Source: Phalacrocorax aristotelis
Taxonomy: Eukaryota; Chordata; Aves; Suliformes; Phalacrocoracidae
Length of the DNA stretch: 64,000 nt
Assembly (NCBI RefSeq): GCF_949628215.1
Contig: NC_134276.1
Coordinates: 110,212,756-110,276,755, forward strand
Reading direction: 5' to 3'
Made by a program: the position numbers and the translations under genes. Position 1 is the stretch's first letter, and each line of letters opens with the position of its first letter. Shown here piece by piece: positions 1 through 15,100 of the stretch. The notes under the pieces are model-generated. The model had not been told where the DNA came from and ran no database searches. It saw nothing but the letters and a program-made list of their open reading frames with translations.

Positions 1-3000
1 GTCAGTTCCATTGAACTAAATTCTATTTAATAATTCAGGTGTAGAGAGAAAGCATGGCTGCATATCTAGATTCAGAAGTCCTAGCATGAGCTACAGTATC
101 TGATTTTATTAAGTAAATCAGAAGAGACTTTGGAATACAGGAAAAGAAAGGTAAAGTAAGCACATTATTCACATCTTTGCTTTTGACTCTTTTTACCTCT
201 TCAAGATTATAATGTGAGACATTTTAACAAGTTTAACAAGCCTGCAGAAATGTCAGTCTTCTACAATGAAGAAAAATAGGAACAGCAGCTCTTGAACTGA
301 AACAATTTCTCCACTGCAGAAGAGCAATAGGATTTCTAAAGAAGATGTAAATACTGAGTTCTCTTGCAAATCGCTATTGCTTAGAGGCACAACATTTAAA
401 AATTTGTGTTGTCAATAAGAAGCTAAAAATTAACTGGTAGTTTAAAAGGTGCTTGACCAACAGTACATTCAATCCGTACTTACTTTGGACCACTGATATT
501 TAAGATGAGAGAAAAGCATGCAGTGACAACAAAAATACATTATAGTTTAGAAGATTATTGTTTTAAGAACTATTCTAATCTTCAAAATTGCTTACCCCCA
601 AAACTATTTTCAAATTTATCTTAACTCTGTTTCTGAAAATTTACAAATCTGATGGGAATGTTTTAGAAGTCATCAAGTGATACGAAGGAAGAGAAATCAT
701 GGCCAAGGGTCATATTAGTAGACAGAAGCTCAAGAGACTCAGAGACTGTGCTTCATCAGTCTCTGTTTATAAGCCTGATGCAACTAATTTGCTTACACAA
801 GGGTATTACGAAGCAAAGATTCTCACAGTCTGTAAGATAAAAATTCTACAGAAGTGAAGGACATACAAGGAAAAGAAAAGATTATTAGGTGGTAATGCAT
901 TTTTTTTTTCCTCTATACAGAACCCAATAAAATTCCTGCTACTAATTATGGTTGACATGAAAATTGTTTCCGCTATAGTGCCAAAATGCATATTTAATGG
1001 CAAAAAGATTAATATAAAGACTTTTGAGGCCTAACATGCATTTTATTCAAAGTCATACCTTTTATTTCCAAGGGTGGGGGTTTGTGTGCGGTTTTGTTGT
1101 TGTTGTTGCTTTTTGGTTATTTTCCTTTGTAACGGTAAGGTTTGGGCAAGGTATAGATAAATGTTCTAAACCAGATCAGCTTAATGAAACGGCGCTACTT
1201 ATACTTTAAATACAAGTAATACAAGTACTTTTGAAAAAAAGAATAGCGTATCATATTTAAATATGAAAAGTTTCTTTCAAGTTAAAACAATGAGACCCAA
1301 AGCTGGAAGCCAAACCACAGTTCTTAATATACTAGCTGCTAAAATAAGATGAGGGTTATGTCCTAGAGTGGTCCTCTACTGGTAGGACTCCCAAGATTAA
1401 CAAATATTTTCCGATGATTCACTGATCATGCTATTGATTTAAACTACACGTAAAATCTAGGGAAAACAGAGAAGAGAGGCCTTAAACTCCACACTGAAAG
1501 TCAGTGCAATTCTTCCCACCTCTGCCAAAGATTTCTTACGTTATTTCTGTTAAATCGATCAGGAGCAGATTTCCCAACATCCAGAACTCAAAATCCTCAG
1601 CCTATATCTTCAAAAGTGTTAAGCATCCATTTGGTGAGTGAAATAGAGTAGACATCCATAGGCACCCTACTGCCATGGGGACACTTAAGGTCTGCTTGTA
1701 CAGCAGCTGAAATTGTAAACTTTTAAACATTTAAACTCCTTGTGTCAAAGTAATGAAAATTTGATTGTTAATTTTTTTTCCACTACACTTTACTCTCTCT
1801 GCAAGAACAAACAATACTACTTCTTTTCCTTAAAGTGTTGTGTAATTAGATTGCAAGAGGCTCAAGTTTTGTCTCTTTTCAGACATACAGAAGTGAGACA
1901 GCAGAATCACAATTCTGACTGGAGCTTTTAAGAACAACTATAATAAAAATAACCCTCCAGTCCTTCCTATATATTACTCTTTCTTAACAGACAGTTACTA
2001 GATATGAAGGAAATTGTGTAAGGCTTATAACAAAACAGAATGTTTGACAGTGGAAATTGATAAATTGTTTCAATCTCAGCACAAAAGATGAATAATTCTA
2101 AACTGGTTAGAGAATATATGCTATAGACAAAAATGTTCTCCATACATTTAACTGTATTTTAGAGGGGGGAAAAAGGCTTTCTAGATACAGCTATATAATC
2201 TTCCAGAAGAAACGTGAGTTAATTACAAATGTTATACTCCTTGGCAATTATGACTTAGTGACAAAAAGCCACGTATCAATGACTGTCAGCATTGTTGAGA
2301 CTAGAAGAAACACAGCCTCTGAGCTTGCAGTGTTACTTGGCCAAAGGGTATACATGAGCAAATACAGACCTCCAGCCTGGTAACACATTTTGGGCTAGTC
2401 TGAAATGCTGTGAGGCTTTCAAAGCCATTGCCTTTGCAAGATGGTTTAGATCACTTTTGTAGCTCTAATTTAAACACTCAAGGTCAATAGGTTCAATCAT
2501 GAAATCAGTGTGAACTTCACTATAGATCAGAGGATAGAGCCTATAATTAGCTATAAGGACATTCAAGGTAAGCATAAAATGGTCCTAAGAACAAATCTGT
2601 GGGCAACTTGAAACTGTAAGCATTGTCAGCTTTAAGTGGACAGACTTGCCTATTATTTCTATATAATGCTGTTACACACATACTAGCCACTCTTCCCTGA
2701 TGTATTATATTTACACATGTGCTATTGTATTTAGAGCATCTGTTTCTCCTCAGGAGGAGTTAGGACAGGGAAGTTCTACAGAAATGTAGTTCTAATTGTA
2801 GAACTTGACTAAAGGAAAATTATCCAACCTTTCTAAGAGCTCTCCATAAAAATATAGAAAAGCATATGTCAAAATCATAGTCATATCTTACTTCAAGTTA
2901 TGCAACTATGGAAAAAAAAAAAAACCCAACCCAAGCCAAAACCTTCAGGTGCACCATTACTGGGTTTTGGGGTTTTAATTCCTTAAAGCTGTATCCTCTT

Positions 3001-5886
3001 GTCACAACTTCCCACATGATTCCCATAAAAGCAGCACATTCATTTTTACTTCATCATTATCATTCTTCCTTTTGCTCTCCTACAGTAACTTTACTCAAGG
3101 AAAAATCAATCAAGACTCCACCTTTCAAAATGTACTTCCATGACCGAATTTGCACATTCTGTAATCCTCAGAAGGAGAGATCTGCCAAAAATGTATCCTT
3201 AATATGTACACATAATTCCATGCAGTGAAACTATCATCAGAACTGAAATTATAAGCAAGTCTAGAAGAAAGCGATCTTTCCCAGCCCTTTCTGAGCACTC
3301 AGCTGCATCAATTTGCAGACCATTCTGATCATCTTGCAGAGGTTCAGCACACTTTGGCTCACGAGTGTTTTCAAGTGGGACCTTAAGGCATTTTCAATGG
3401 GGTTGAAAGTACACGGGAAGCAAACAGATCAGAGAGCACTGTATGGAGAATGTTAAGAGGGTAAATTGCATTCATGTCACAAAGCATTTTCACTTTTTCA
3501 GAGAATCTAAGCTGTAGGCATTTTGCTGTCACTAAAATACAAGCACATTAAAAAACAGCATCAGCAGCTGCTACAATTTTTTTCAAATCTGAGGGAAAGG
3601 CATAAGAGTGTCTATTACAGAACACATAAACCATATGAAAAAGCCCCATATCACCACATAGGGAGTTTATGCAATAAAATTCACATGTACATGCCGAGAT
3701 AAGTCTTATTTCGATTGTGTGGAGCCGCAGAAGCAAGGCTAGGTTTGATAAATTAAAGTTGGGTCTTACCGCTGTGCAGCTTGCGCTAGTCCCTCCTTTC
3801 CCACTTGCCCCTTCGGTCCCTGGACAACAGAATGAACTCATTTTATTTACAGTATAAATTGTCCTCCTACTGAGAAGGACAACATTGCACTTCTCAGCTG
3901 AGCAAGTTCAGTACATTATTTATAGTCCAATTTTAATTATTTAATTTTTCATAACCCACTGAGAAAAAAAATTAACTAAAAAGACAAGAAACTTAATTGT
4001 CCCAATTTTTCCTTCTGCACACTCAGGAGGGCAATTCCCTGGGGTTTACCGTCTCAGGAACAAAAAGCTAATGCTAACCACAAACAGGAGAGCATGTGTG
4101 GAGGCTATCTTAAGAGTATGATGTTATATCCCTATAAGACACAGACTGCTTCTCAAGGATCTCTGAATTGTTAAGATAAAAATAAAACTCACTTCACCCA
4201 GGTAGCTCTAAAATATATGCACATACTTTTTAGGCAGAGTTATGAAATCAGTTCTTTTGTGGAGAGCCACCTTTTATGTAACTAAATCAGATCCTCAATC
4301 ATCCACAAAAAGAAACTAAGATCCCTTTCCCAATCTCTAGAAGTAGCATCTTCATTTTCTTCTTTTTTTTTATTTTTACAAGAGGCCAAGGTGTCTTTTT
4401 CTGTGGAAAAGAGGAGTAATACTAAACCTGTTTTACTCATGATACAAAAGCTCCAAAATAAATCTATTGAAGCTTGCACAGAAATGCTTGTCTTAATATT
4501 TGTGAAATAGTACTTTAAAATAATATGAACTAAAAACTGCTGAGCAACGCTTTAGGGAGCAAGGAAATGCCAGAGAACCTTCCAGTAAAAAATGCAAGAA
4601 TCAAACAATTAACCAGTTTGCCTACATTTCAGCCAGAATAACCACCCCTTTCTTATATATCTCTGCCCCAGTTACAGCCTTGGTTTTAAAATCAAATGGA
4701 GTATTTTAAATGACACTAAACCACACCTGATTTATGAAACACTGTTTAAACTACATCATCTTGAACAGGCCAGCATTAAAAGATCTAATGGTGACTGGTT
4801 CATGTCATTTACATTTTCCCCTCTCTGAGGGGAACATACATTTACAGGGCTTCATTTGATTACTAACTTTGAATACAGAAACAAAGTGGCTTAAGTACCT
4901 TATCCTGAATGAATGAAAATTGAAGCCCTTTCAACACAATAATGCTAGTCACAAAGGCTTGCAGCATATACAACATTTGCAATTACTAATGACTAATTAT
5001 CTACTAATTAAATATAAGTGGTATTGCACCCTAACCAATGGCTGTATTGGGATACCACAACATTTCTTTATTCTGAATGGTAATTACTGCAAAACATAAC
5101 ATAAGGCTAGATCTACAAACAATACTTGAAATTCAGGTCTGTTTGTGAGGGGACAAGGCTTTCTCACCAGTGTTAGGCACTTCAGTATACAATTCAAGAC
5201 AACCACCTTACTGAGGAGGCAAAGTTTGAATGTTGGCATGTAACTATTTAGAGCTAGGTAATAGGAAATGTTGAGAATGAAGGAAAAAAACCCAGCTCTC
5301 CAGTCTTATGCCTCACCTGGACATTAGGCATTTTAATCAGAATTTCAGAAAATGCCTATATGTACTGGGGATCCAAAGCTGAAAAAAATTACATCCACAC
5401 CTTCTCCTGTCTGAGTGTCTTCTTGTGGCTTGAGATTTTCTGGCTAATTGCTCCTTAAGATAGCTAGTCTCTTATCACGCACTTTTTTCTTTCTAATGAG
5501 TTTGTAAATTTTCATAAAATTTTCACCAACAACAAGTTAACACCAGAGAGGGGACTGTGTTTCACAGTAAAGGGCAAGGTGGTTTTGTAAATGCAATGAA
5601 AGTTGTCAGAAGCTTTGGCACATGTTTACTGTGAAATTTGAGACATTGCTTTATTAGTTAGCAGGCAAAAATTGGATTCTTCATAGGAACCTAGTATTTC
5701 TCTATCCTTAAAAAAAGCACTCTGAAAGCAGACATTAGGAAAAGGGCTCAGGCACCTCTGCAGCTGTCCGTCCTACATCATAACGCAGCATGGGAATGCT
5801 AGGATCATGGAGGTATGGGATGGGAGGAGACACTGTCCAACCAGGAAGCCTGGACACAAGAGGCAAAAAGAAGCATAAGGAAGAAT
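1..5886. other. Intergenic, nothing recognised
   Basis: AT-rich non-coding sequence at the left edge. A TTG-repeat stretch lies at about 1093-1108 and an A(12) run near 2911. No gene, RNA gene or transposon family is recognised. The short open frames show no similarity I know. Confidence 0.65.
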
Positions 5887-6270
5887 GAATCACAGAATCA
5901 CTGAATCACAGGCTGGAAGGGACCTCAGGGATCATCTAGTCCAACCTTTCTAGGAAGAGCACAGTCTAGACAAGAGGGCCCAGCACCCTGTCCAGCCAAC
6001 TCTTGAAATTGTCCCATGTGGCCGAGTCAGCCACTTCCCCGGGGAGATTATTCCAATGGGTGACTGTCCTCAGTGTGAAAAATGTCCCTCTCGTGTCCAA
6101 TCGGAATCTCCCCAACAGCAACTTGTGTCCATTCCCCCTTGTCCTCTCCATGTGACTCCATGTAAAAAGGGAGTCTCCATCTTCTTTATAGCTACCCCTT
6201 AAGTACTGGTACATGGTGATGAGATCCCCTCTGAGCCTCCTTTTCTCAAGGCTGAACAAACCTTGGCAAA
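5887..6270 (-). mobile_element. CR1 LINE 3' fragment with ORF2 end
   Basis: A 5'-truncated CR1. On the minus strand an open frame (6259-5966, 97 codons) gives the end of ORF2: MFSLEKRRLRGDLITMYQYL, GNGHKLLLGRFRLDTRGTFF and a HWNNLPGEVADSATWDNFKS end. The 3' terminus is marked at about 5887 by repeated GATTCTGTGATT-like units on the minus strand. It is more diverged from the CR1 consensus I recall than the copy at 62.8-63.4 kb, suggesting an older insertion. Confidence 0.92.
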
Positions 6271-9200
6271 TAAGCTTGTTGAATCTTGTATAAAAACTGG
6301 AGTTTTTGACTAGAGAATGCCAAGTGAAATATTCTAATCATTGTTTTCCGGAGTGGTTCATAATGTAGTGAACAAACACCCCCAAACTTTTCTGATTTCA
6401 AAGAAAATATTTTTTTATTTCGATAGCATGAAATTCTAAGCTTTGACCTATTTTTCTCATAACAGGAGAATTATTCTTAGAAAAGAGTTCTTCCATAAGT
6501 CTTAGCTTGAGCTGTTCAGCTTTCTGAACTGTTCCCTTACCTAATCTCCCTCATATGAATTGTGAAAACATCTCTTGCCCATATTAACATCATCATACTC
6601 TGATGGAGTTTTGAAGCAATTCCTTATTTCTTCTACATAAGGGCAAATCACTTTAAAAATAAGCATTCCTTGGCCAAAATTACATTAAAGTACAAGGTAC
6701 TCAACTGTTTCTCACTTAAGTGACAGAAAAATTTACAAGAAAAGGCAGGAGAGAGTGAGATGAAGAAAAATGAGATAAAAGAAAGGTGCGAATACCAGCT
6801 TAAAGAAGGGAAAGCTAGAGTTTCCTAGGGGCACAAGAAAAGTATGTATGTGTGTAAATAGCAGAAACTATATGGAGAAAAGGAAATGCAAGAGAGAGAA
6901 AGGAATAGGTTTGGTTTGCTTTTAAAATACACACTGATTTTTTTCCTGGAATGATACTCTAGGCTCACCAGTAACTCTTTCTGATAGGTTTACACACTGC
7001 TTTCTTTTTTTATTTCAGAACGCAAAACTGTTAAAATGCCAAAGCAGTCCCAGTTCAGTCTGATATGCCAAGACCTTGTCAGTAGTCAGTACAGAGAATT
7101 TCTCTGTAGCATATAAGTATCTCTGTCTTTTTGTACCAAATCTGGTTTATGTCATGCTATACTTCAGCCATGAACACAACTCTGAGAGGATTAATGCAAC
7201 AGCAAGTTTCCTAACTTACAAAATAACCTGTATTTTACACTGGGGTTACACAAAACCCCTCTTCTAAAACATACTGACAGAGACTAACAGTAGATACTGT
7301 AACTTAATCTCAGAACCCTAATGATGTCAAACCTCTTGAGCATCACATACAGTTTATAGTATGGTATTATCACAATCCTTCAATGGAATTACAGTCTTGT
7401 AACTGATCTCTCCCTATCAGTTACACTACACAGAAATCGTGAGGTCCAAATACAAAGAGACCATAGGTGTGAATGATCGCACTTGAGTCTTTTCCCCCAA
7501 CCATATTTCTAAACCCAAGAGTGATAAATGGCACACCAGTTATAAATGGGCAATAGGGTCAGTGGAACTAAAAGCTGAGAGTTCAAAGAAGAGTCACAAT
7601 TCTTAAGAGTTCAGGAAAAGGCCAGAGACTGATGTTACAATGCTTAATGATAAATGGCCAGGGTTGTTATACTCCAATTAGAGAAGATGGTTGATTGGCA
7701 AGTAACTGTGGCAATGTGAATGCTACAGCCTCAGACCATCCAAATCACCTTACTAGTCTTTAAGTGTTATAGCTTTCCTCTCTCAGTCTAAAATTTTTCC
7801 TTGACAGAAACTGAATAGCCACAAATAACGTAACCATGAGAGGTTCTGGCAATAGGAAATTAATCATATGAACTAAAAATAAATCAGTCACATCTACACT
7901 AGTCCACATGATGACACCAAAGTCTGATAGGAGGAGATCTTTGTCATTATGTCTATGAACAAGATTTATGATAGCAGACTGAAGACCAAATCTACTGACA
8001 ATTTAGGTACCTAAAGTGGGAAAAACTCAGGAACTAGAATTTAGGCACACAAGTTCAGAAGGCTGACCCAGGAACAAATCTGCAGCGACACCTGAATCTC
8101 TACCCGTGCAACTCAGACAAGTGGAAGCTGACAGCAACTTTCTGTTATGGAAAGGGTACAATGTTTAGACCATTTTCTCAGGCATTGAAAAAATTGGGTT
8201 CTAGACCCCCCTGCTATTCTCGCAATTCAGGTGAGCACCCTGCACACCAGGAGCACTTTCCATCCTGCACTAGTATACAATCAGGAGATGAAATCTGACG
8301 GATCTGGAGGGAACTTGAGGACCTGGCCTTTTGCCATTCCCATGCAGGAAGGAAAGGTAAGATGGTTCCTCATTTCAACTCCAATATTATTTCTACTTTT
8401 TAGAAGTAGACTAATGTAAAAGTAGTCACCATGGTGAGGCCTGGAACAAAACCTCCTTCCTGCTAGATAAGATCCAGATTCCAGATAAGCTAAGTAGGGG
8501 AGATCTCCAGACATCCTAGAAAAGATTTCCTGAATGGACTTCCTATGGTCACATTTCCAGGGTTTGGTTCAGAGCTGGGGGCACCAGATTCACAGAATCT
8601 TCTTATGCCATGATCTTATATGGTTGAATTTGCAGGACCAGAGTCTAAAACTGGATCTCAAAAGTAATCATGTACTGTAATATACACAAAGATTTGCATT
8701 AGGAATTAAACTACATGTATTTTCTAAATCCTCCTCTCCAAAATGAACAAACTCCATCTTTTCTAATTGCTTTTTATTGGATCTCTGCAATAACAACAAA
8801 AAAAGAATAGTTCTATGTTGAGTATTTTTACATAAAAATTTGAACAGTGATGGTCTAAAAATAGATATCTATTTGCCAGAAGATTCTTAGGGACAGAATG
8901 TGAGGAAACTTTACATGAACAGCTGTTCACGCTACCTGAACATATTCTCCAGAGATGTATATCAGTGCCTACAGTGAAATTACATAAAAGATAAATAATT
9001 GGCCATCCTCACTTTCATATGATAGAATTACAGGACGGATTAAACGTTCTGGTAATGCTAAAATAATTCACCTATCAAATGAATGACAAGGCCACAGCAT
9101 TTAAATAACTTGCTTACCTTTAAAGACTAGAGTTGCAATGGGAATAAGAAACGATGTTGACAACATCCAAAACATTACTTAATGTTGTTTTAAATATCAC

Positions 9201-11153
9201 TATTTGATTTCCCCTATCAAATCACTCCTTACCATGGGACTCTCCCCTTGTTTTTAGAACTTAACTAAAAAAATAGTATAAATGTCCTTAAGTGAAACAT
9301 TCATAAAGCAGGAAATGGGGAAATTAATTCCCCATCTCACTCGTATGCACAGGCTGAACACAGAGTCTTTATGTACTCATATAACATTTGCTAAATGAGC
9401 ATTCACTCCCTCTTTACAAATAGTAAGTGGGTAGCTATTCAGTTTTCACTGAAAAGTCACTACCCCGGTTCATAAAGTTCCTGAACTACAAATTGCTGGA
9501 GGTTAGGAAAATATTCTTGGGAAGTATCAATGTGTGCTGATACATCACACACTCGTCCTTAAGCACCCACTGCTGACAATTGTCAGAGATTTAACACTAG
9601 GCTACATGGAGTTGTGTTACAACCCCACAGGGCCACGCTAATAATACTGGGACTGGTTACAGTCCTGGTGTCACAAACACTACACATGCAGTTAACACTT
9701 CTTCCTTTATTCTCATGTCAAAGAGCTGTATTTATTATATCAGGTTTTTTCCAATATGCTTTGGAAGACATGCTCATCTAAGTGTAAGGGACATGCTTTC
9801 ACCTAGTTGTGTATTTTGACAGCATTTAGAGGTAACTTTTCAAAATGAGTCTACCTTAGCAAGCAAGCAACCCTGACTGGTCTATAAATTCTCTGCAATT
9901 CAAAATGCATTTTTTAGCTTTTAATTTTGATTCGGTAACTGGCTTCCCTTCTGAAGCATGCCCTGAACACACTCATCTGGGCACAGCATGGGCAAATCTT
10001 GTTTAGTGTGATTCTCCCACTGCTTCCCAGCCAGCACCATGGGAAGGACAGACAGGGAGGCAAGGAGCAAGTGGCAGCAGTTTGATGACAGGCCTGGGGT
10101 GGACAGTGAGGGGAAAAAAAGCAAGAAGGAGGAAATGATGAAAGACAAGAGAACAAGGCTGAAGTTACATGGATGTCTCCAAACAGGTTGATCTAGAACA
10201 GGACAGTGGCTCCTATTCATGAAGAGAATGAAAAACACTGAAATAAGAATCAGTTCACAGAAATGCACTACTGGACAGCCATCCTTTTCTTAGCTAACCA
10301 TTTTGTAGCTCATTTAGTGGAAACTACACTTATTTTGTAAAAGAGTGTACTTTTAATGCACTGTGCCTGGGGTATCATTTAACTTGTCTGTAATTCATTG
10401 CCTCCTTTTGCACTTCCCTCCTCTTCTAGTTCCCTCCCTCATTATCTACACACCTTCCACTGGAGAGCTGGGATCCCACAGACAGCGTAACTTGCTGCAC
10501 AACCCTAATTCATTCCTTGCAGGTGTCCTGAGCAATGCATGGCATTCAGCAAGTATTCTGCAAGGAGTAGAGGTAAGGGAGAGGCATATGGTCATATGCC
10601 CATTTGACCCTGTCAATAATACCCTTATGGTATTATTACAAGTTGCCCTACAAACTAACAGAAAAATCCTGTGGAAGATTTAAACAACAGCAGCCATACC
10701 AGGACAGAAACCAAGGGCTTTCAAGATTTGCCATTCAGTCACAATTACAGACCCAGATTCACTTCAGAATACCCTAGCTCTGAGGGCATGCCTCATGCCC
10801 ATCCAAGATACAGACACACGTCCGATTTGCTTGAAGTGGGATTCTACGTGGCAGAGAAACCTTTGTGTTCAGGTTGTTCCAAAAGTTAATTCTTCTCAGT
10901 GATTCAGAAAGACGGTTTGAACCTTGGTCTCCAAGATCCCAAAGCTGTAACTTGATCACCAGCTATTTTGGTACCACCAGCTCTGCTGGAGCTATTCCAC
11001 TTTGTATAAACAGAGCGAGAGGCCCTGCCTGGACAGATGGTGGCTGGGGGACACCCTCCAGTCATGCAGGAGAGACAGTGATCTCAGCCTGAACCTCAGC
11101 TTCCTGGCAGAGGCTTCCACAGTGGTGTTATACTTGCTATTTGACAACAGAAC

Positions 11154-11156
<3 letters not shown>

Positions 11157-11190
<34 letters not shown>
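11157..11190. repeat. TC dinucleotide microsatellite, 17 units
   Basis: (TC)17, followed by CACCCCCCCC. The frames that run through it on both strands (Leu-Ser and Glu-Arg repeats) are artefacts. Confidence 0.95.
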
Positions 11191-11192
<2 letters not shown>

Positions 11193-12110
11193 CCCCCCCC
11201 TTCCACCTACCCAAAGCATTGTCAGGAAGATTTCTAATTAACTGAAATTCGATCAGATTTCTTTAACTAGAAAATTCCCAATCGGCTCCATTCATACAAG
11301 GCAGGCTCGGGGCAAATGAAAAGCTGTGCAGGTATCCTGGCAACTCCTACCTAGAAGCACTCGGTTGAAATGAAAACCAGAATTCAGCTTTAGGGAGGTC
11401 TGGTTTCTCCCTGACAATTTCAACCTCTGAGAGACAAAATTAGCAATTTTGAGAGCAAAGATCAACCTTACTTCTGAGTTTAGATATCAGAAGCTGGCGA
11501 TTGTTGCAAGTCAAACACTGAACTTTGAAGTCCTGCACTTTCATTTACAACAGCAAAAGTCCTTATCACTCACACTTAAACCACAGTGACTTTTCTCCAA
11601 AGTGCAGATTGCACTGAAGCTCTCTTGCAAAAGACTCTGAACTTTATCTCCCATTTTGAGAACACTGCTGAAAAAAAATAGAATTTGGCACTTCAAAAGA
11701 GACATTTGACTTGTCCTTGTCTCAAATGGTTGCCCCTTAAAGCCCTTGAGCAACAGCAGCTTTGGGAGCATTTCAAAAAGAAATGCTCTAGCATTTGGTA
11801 TCGGAGAAAGCAGTTAGTCTGAGCTACTGTAATTCCCATTATCATCTTCTTTGCCAATGTGCTACTGCTTAGCAAGACACACAGCTTCATTTTCAAAGTC
11901 TTGTTTTTAAGCTGTGGTGCCCAACATGGCTGATACTTAAGATGCAGAAAAGGTGTTTCAATATATTTCTTTTCAACAAACCTGAAGACAGTAATAGCTG
12001 CAGCCATTTGGCGTAGTAATAGCTGAAAATATCATTAAGTTCCTAAAGCTTGTGTTACAATGTAGTCTGTTATCCTTAAGAAAACAATCATTATCTTGCA
12101 TCTCACTGAA

Positions 12111-12150
12111 ATGTGTGTGTGTACACACATACATATGTATGTGAATGTAC
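12111..12150. repeat. TG/CA palindromic simple repeat
   Basis: GTGTGTGT runs directly into ACACACAT and then ATACATATGTATGTG, giving self-complementary sequence around 12120-12145. Confidence 0.8.
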
Positions 12151-15100
12151 ACAGGCATAGATTTTTCTTTTTTTAAATTGAAATGACAGCATGTCAAAAC
12201 AAACACGCTTTGGTGTACATATATTTATGCTCTAGAATCGTTTGCCATATATATTTGAAAGAAAATAAAGCAAAAAAGAAAACCACCACAAAACCAAAAC
12301 CCAACCCAAATACAGAATTACCAATATTTTTCTGCATTTGATTTAAAACACTTCATTTTCCATACTGCTTTCTGTTAGGTTCTCAAATATGCTCCATCTG
12401 ATTTAAAACTTTATAGCAAGGTTACCAAGAGGAACAGAATCAGGTCAGCACATTAAACTAGATTTTTCTTTACATCAGCTCCCAGGCAAATCTTCAGGTT
12501 TTCCATGTTATTTACAAGGACATTAAGAAGGTCTTGTTCTTTCTACCTCAGTGATTTATTCTTCCCATATGCAGATGTGGTGATTCTTTAGAAGATGGTT
12601 AATTATATGTTCTAGCAATAACAGGAGGATCTTAATAGAATAGCTTTGATATACCAACCTTATAAAAAGTCCGTGCTTACCTTTCAGAATCTGATTAGCT
12701 AAATTAGAATTTTACGTCTTAAAACAAATTACCTAAAAAAAGTCAGTGTCTAACTCCCCAAGATACAGCTGCAAATACACTAAATGCTTTTACTTAAATA
12801 TATTACAATTTGTTAAAAAATACCTATAAAAATAAGTTGTCATATCGGAAGTATCAAAAGCTAAGCTCTTTTTAGAAATCACTTGGTGAAGAGATGCTCT
12901 TAAACAAACACCTACTAGTTTTGTGAAATAGACTTTGTGTAGCTGCAGTACTCCCACATGACGTTTTCTTAAGAGGTGAGGGAAAACAAGATATTCATTC
13001 AGCTAGATTTATTCTTTTTTAACTAGTATGTATTCTACATTCAAGATAGGACTGGGTTTTTCCTCAATGCTGCTGAACCTAGCCTCAACTACGAGGATTC
13101 GGTATTAGGGTGCAGATGTCAGATTTTGGAGGTGCTTCTATTCAGATATTTTACATTTGGACTACTTGGACTCTATTCATAACCTTGATCTGACACACCA
13201 CAGAACATCTGGAACCACATGTGTTTTGCTGACTTGCTTCATGCTGTATTTAAATACTTTATGGGTCACTAGTCACCTCGGCTGTTCGCTGTCAGAGTCG
13301 CAGCCTAGTGGCCAGAGCTCTGTCAAGTTCTTTCTCCTGATTAGGAAACACCTGAACAGCTTCTGCCTTCACTTTCCACTTGCAGAAGCCTGCACCCAGC
13401 TACCAATTCCTTCTTAGAAGACTCTCTGTAGATCACACATCCTGCGGACTAAGGCACCAACCCTGCGAACACACCTATGCTCAAGATTGCACATGTGAGT
13501 AGCCTTGAGAAATTCAGTCACATCACATAAGTAAATAATAGGACCAGCATACAGTACATGATGTAGTCCATTACTGCCACTAGAAAAATATTCAGAAACC
13601 ATCTCCTGTATCCTGCCTGCTCTTTCCCGTATTCTTCCCCACATCCTCTCTGCTGAACAAGACTTTGATTCACTGGGACTACTAAATGTTAAGACATAGT
13701 GCTATTCGGTGTGAACCAGATAATTCCCCTCTTGCAGAAAGTTGTAGGCTGTTTGTAAGAAAGTTTTCAATACTTACAATAATTATTATTTTTTTTTTTA
13801 AATCAAAAATAACCAATTGATCTGGAGTAGTTACCCAGACTTATCCAGTTTATTGTTAGAGTTAATAGTGATGGAGCTTTGGGTGGTGAATTCAACAGAA
13901 AAATGCATTGCTTACAAAAGCTTTTAGAAGAGAAGAACCCCTGTAAAAAGGGTCTGAGTAATACCAGATTTACATGAGATGAAGAGCAAGTGGCAAACAC
14001 ACCAATGCATTCTGAAAGATATTTAGGTAAAACCACAGGCATCTTCTTCACGAGACTATTTCCTAAGAGTGTGCTATTTCTGTATGTACATATTCAGTTG
14101 GGCCTAGTGAAAAATTCAAAACTTTATCTAAACGATAACAGCTTATGCAGTTAAGGAACATGTTCTATAGTAAAGATGCTAATATTTGTTTTCTTAAATG
14201 TCTGTTAGAAAGTTATAATTTTTCACATTGCAAAATGTCACACCAGTAGTCAGTCATACACATACTCAGTTTTTATATATCAGCTTTATCATCAGACTGG
14301 TAGTAACCAGAATGCAAGTACTAGGGTCCCGCAAAATAATGACAACAAATAAATCTCACCACTCTTGCTTCTTCCTAAACATGTTCAGCAGTTTCCATGA
14401 CTGGATGCCAACCATAAGACCAAACTGGGACAGATTCTTTCCTAGGCTGCTTTTGGTTACATTTAGAGAAAAACCTGTTCTTTAGTTATCTAAGTTGCAT
14501 CATTCAACAAAAAATATTTAATATTTTTCCTATAGAACTTGAAAGTACATTTGTATCAAAGATACTGTAAGCTTGGCTGGAAAATCCCTCAGGAAAAGTC
14601 TTACCTTATGTGGAGGAGATAAACCCAAGTTTGCAGCTTGAGACTTTTTTTTTTTCTTCTAAGGATGAATTTATCTCTTTTCAGTTCAGTACCTCTGCGC
14701 TCTCTTCTGACCTAATTTTGTCTGTGATAAATGCCAGAGTTTCAGTTGAGTCATTTGAGCTCCTGTAAGAAAAGAACCGAAGTAAAAAATGAATGCACTC
14801 AACATTCCTGCTCTGACAGATTGCTTGTCAGGACACTAAAAGCCTTACAAGACTATAGGTGAGGTAAAGCCCCAGAACTGCCATTCTTTAGACAAAATTG
14901 CATTTTGGTTTTCGCTAATTATTCAGTACTAACATAATGAAGTTAGAGCTCATTCAGACTAAACAGGTCTATAATTTGTACAGGCCTGATACAGACTGGT
15001 TTATAAGATTCATTCCCAGGGGTACTGCATGGCTAGAGGACATTTAAATTAAATTTCACCCTTGGTTTAGACAGGAGAAATACAACAAATGCCTTCTACT

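Noticed and set aside
11002..11241. Frames through the TC microsatellite (Ser-Leu and Glu-Arg repeats)
   Set aside because: The repeats are a translation of (TC)17.
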